From the NCBI GenBank assembly GCA_964552195.1, contig CAZKFM010000001.1, forward strand, positions 124,001-188,000: a stretch of DNA of 64,000 bases, read 5' to 3'. Origin of the DNA: CAZKAP01 sp964552195. Lineage in GTDB: Bacteria; Bacteroidota; Bacteroidia; Flavobacteriales; Flavobacteriaceae. Below, in pieces: positions 62,569-64,000 of this stretch; position 1 is the stretch's first letter, and each line of letters opens with the position of its first letter. A program made the translations under genes and the position numbers. Below the pieces are notes generated by a model. That model was given only the letters and a program-made list of their open reading frames with translations. It was not told the origin of the DNA and searched no databases.

Positions 62569-63293
62569 TCCTCCGATTTAGGGGTCAAAAGTACTTCTTT
62601 GTCCTTGTAAATAAAAGTGATCAGCAGGTGTACGGCCACCCCTCCCAACAGATGCCAGATCCAGTGGGTGCCCATGGTCAGTATCTCCTGCCTCTGGTCG
62701 ACAGTCCGGAAGAAGACCGCCGCGATGAACATGCCAATGGCCCCCGCTACCCAACCTGCATGCCTCCATCCGGTCCGTATCAGGTATATCAGCAGCGGCA
62801 GGGCGATTACGAGTGCGGTGATCAGGTAACCCAAGGAGATGCGAAGGCTCCCGGGCATGGGCAGGAATCGAAGTCCAAAGGAAAAGGCCAGTAAAGCAAA
62901 GAAGAGTAATGCCCGTTCCCAAGCCTTATGTACGAGTTTGGCAATCATGTAAAAAACGAAGGAAAGGGAGAGTAGCATAATCGGAAGCCAGTCCAGTACC
63001 AACCAGAATTCGGCACTACGGGTGCCGTGAAACATCAGACCTCCGACCAGACTCAGAGCGATCACCGGAAGAACCCAGGCCAGGTAGTTGTGTACTCGAA
63101 CATTTCGATATACCCGCTTGCCCCAGTAGATGAGCATTACGAGAAAAATCAGGTTACTGAAGGTGTTAAAGGGCTCTACCGGAAGCCTTCCTTCGACGGT
63201 TTCCTTGTAAATAGGTCCGGAATCATTGGGAAATGGGAGGTCCCGAAGGAATAAAAGAATAAGGTTGAGAAGGGGGAACAGCAAACGCATCAT
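62565..63293 (-). CDS. Alkaline-ceramidase-like (CREST superfamily) membrane protein
   Basis: 242 residues with about seven membrane segments. CREST-type metal and catalytic residues are visible: Glu40 and Asn43 in VEPFNTFSNLIFL, His89 and Ser93 in GGLMFHGTRSAEFW, Asp101 in LVLDWLPIM, and two His in GTHWIWHLLGG near the C-terminus. Such proteins are zinc amide hydrolases acting on ceramides or related lipids within the membrane. Sphingolipids occur in many Bacteroidota, so a lipid substrate is plausible; it is inference. It sits between the carbonic anhydrase (adjacent, no gap) and pheS (4-bp overlap). Confidence 0.78.
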   Translation of the reverse strand: MMRLLFPLLNLILLFLRDLPFPNDSGPIYKETVEGRLPVEPFNTFSNLIFLVMLIYWGKRVYRNVRVHNYLAWVLPVIALSLVGGLMFHGTRSAEFWLVLDWLPIMLLSLSFVFYMIAKLVHKAWERALLFFALLAFSFGLRFLPMPGSLRISLGYLITALVIALPLLIYLIRTGWRHAGWVAGAIGMFIAAVFFRTVDQRQEILTMGTHWIWHLLGGVAVHLLITFIYKDKEVLLTPKSEE

Positions 63294-63923
63294 TCAGGGC
63301 AGCCAGGTTACTTCTCCGGTTTCTATGCGATAGAAGGCTCCGATCATCCGGATTTCTCCGAGATCCTCCAGGTCCTTGAGTATGGGACTCTTATATCGTA
63401 TTTCCCCTAAGGTAAGCTCCACGTTCTTAATCGCTACGGCATCCACGAACCGGAGGTTTTTTGAATTCCTTTTCTTCATGTCGCCCGGTTCCTCCACGGC
63501 CCGGACGGCCGGTTGAATTTTGTTGAGCAGGCTGGTCAGGTTGCCCATGTATACCCCGTCGCAGGCCCCTTTTACGGCCCCGCAACTGCTGTGACCGAGT
63601 ACGACCAGCAGCTTGGTCCCGGCTAATTTACACGCAAACTCCAGGCTCCCGAGCAGATCGTCGTTAATCACATTACCGGCGACCCGGGCCGAGAACAGGT
63701 CTCCGATCCCCATGTCGAAAATGGTCTCTACGGGAACCCGGGAGTCGATACAACTCAGGACGGTGGCGAACGGATATTGACCCGTGGAGGTCTCCCGTAT
63801 TTGAGCAGTCAGGTCGCGCTTTACCATTTTCTGGGACAGGAATCGGGCGTTTCCCGCCTTTAGCATGTCAAGGGCACTCTCATGAGTCTGTTTCGACTGT
63901 GACTTTGCATTCTGTGCGATCAT
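63294..63923 (-). CDS. Beta-class carbonic anhydrase
   Basis: 209 residues. Zinc ligands Cys58, His111 and Cys114 and the Asp60-Arg62 pair are seen in LSCIDSRVPVETIFDMG and VLGHSSCGAVKGACDG. It interconverts CO2 and bicarbonate, and could supply bicarbonate to PEP carboxylase and acetyl-CoA carboxylase. No signal peptide. It directly precedes the ceramidase-like gene with no gap and follows a partial gene. Confidence 0.94.
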   Translation of the reverse strand: MIAQNAKSQSKQTHESALDMLKAGNARFLSQKMVKRDLTAQIRETSTGQYPFATVLSCIDSRVPVETIFDMGIGDLFSARVAGNVINDDLLGSLEFACKLAGTKLLVVLGHSSCGAVKGACDGVYMGNLTSLLNKIQPAVRAVEEPGDMKKRNSKNLRFVDAVAIKNVELTLGEIRYKSPILKDLEDLGEIRMIGAFYRIETGEVTWLP

Positions 63924-63932
63924 TCTTTTGGG

Positions 63933-64000
63933 CTATAGGGCATGTCGGGACTTGCTTCGGAAGAATTCGTGATAGCTTTCCGGATTTTCGATTTCCCCGC
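63933..64000 (-). CDS. C-terminal end of an unidentified protein (partial)
   Basis: The last 21 codons of a leftward gene that continues past the window: GEIENPESYHEFFRSKSRHAL then TAG, ending 9 bp before the carbonic anhydrase start. SulP anion transporters are often paired with beta carbonic anhydrases in this phylum, but the fragment is too short to identify. Confidence 0.45.
   Translation of the reverse strand, partial: GEIENPESYHEFFRSKSRHAL

Overview
The window reads as chromosome of a marine-type flavobacterium (Bacteroidota, family Flavobacteriaceae; the gene set and the roughly half-GC composition by eye recall Robiginitalea and relatives, but the genus is inference). The evidence is: promoters of the Bacteroidota type (TTG, 19-21 nt, TAnnTTTG) before several genes; few Shine-Dalgarno motifs; a TSP3-repeat OmpA porin; the blocks ribE/pdxA-DUF177-rpmF-fabH-accB-accC and acpP-fabF-rnc-IPExxxVDY-pyk; and an AddB-like/AddA-like pair separated by ompA and kbl.

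Layout. 1-9.5 kb: end of a tricorn-like S41 protease, a PQQ dehydrogenase with an inserted cytochrome c, a leftward accessory islet (frameshifted GNAT, an unknown protein and a PD-(D/E)XK nuclease), then a GntP permease and a lactonase lipoprotein. Dehydrogenase, lactonase and permease would together make a periplasmic sugar-oxidation and gluconate-uptake route. 9.6-13.7 kb: PAS histidine kinase, single-domain response regulator, sodium:solute symporter. 13.7-21.5 kb: riboflavin and pyridoxal biosynthesis, ribosomal protein L32, fatty-acid initiation (fabH, accB, accC), an FAD oxidoreductase and small stress-type proteins. 21.5-28.2 kb: leftward block with an ABC ATPase, asd, prolyl oligopeptidase, mscL, alr and tdk. 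28.3-38.4 kb: rsmI, OsmC and AhpD-like proteins, recJ, lpxH, enoyl-CoA hydratase, a MATE exporter and ppc.

38.5-38.9 kb holds a tRNA-Ala(GGC) transcription unit with its own promoter. It carries about 190 nt of strongly folded non-coding sequence and ends at an 18-bp terminator hairpin. 39-41.4 kb: a second PAS kinase/receiver pair whose kinase has a degenerate ATP-binding domain. 41.6-50.3 kb: AddB-like, OmpA, Kbl, AddA-like. 50.3-51.6 kb: superoxide dismutase, then a gene-free stretch with three tandem copies of a probable small-RNA gene on the minus strand. 51.6-55.5 kb: purine-linked genes (amidophosphoribosyltransferase, PfkB kinase, rnhA, purN). 55.7-60.1 kb: acpP, fabF, rnc, IPExxxVDY gene, pyk. 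60.1-64 kb, leftward: a lone PAS protein, a conserved hypothetical gene behind a 23-bp palindrome, pheS, a ceramidase-like membrane protein, a beta carbonic anhydrase and the end of another gene.

Most of the window is ordinary housekeeping sequence. The best candidates for undescribed biology are the triplicated RNA unit at 51.08-51.49 kb, the structured RNA behind tRNA-Ala, the terminator-like palindrome inside the first codons of rnc, and the nuclease pair at 5.6-6.8 kb.
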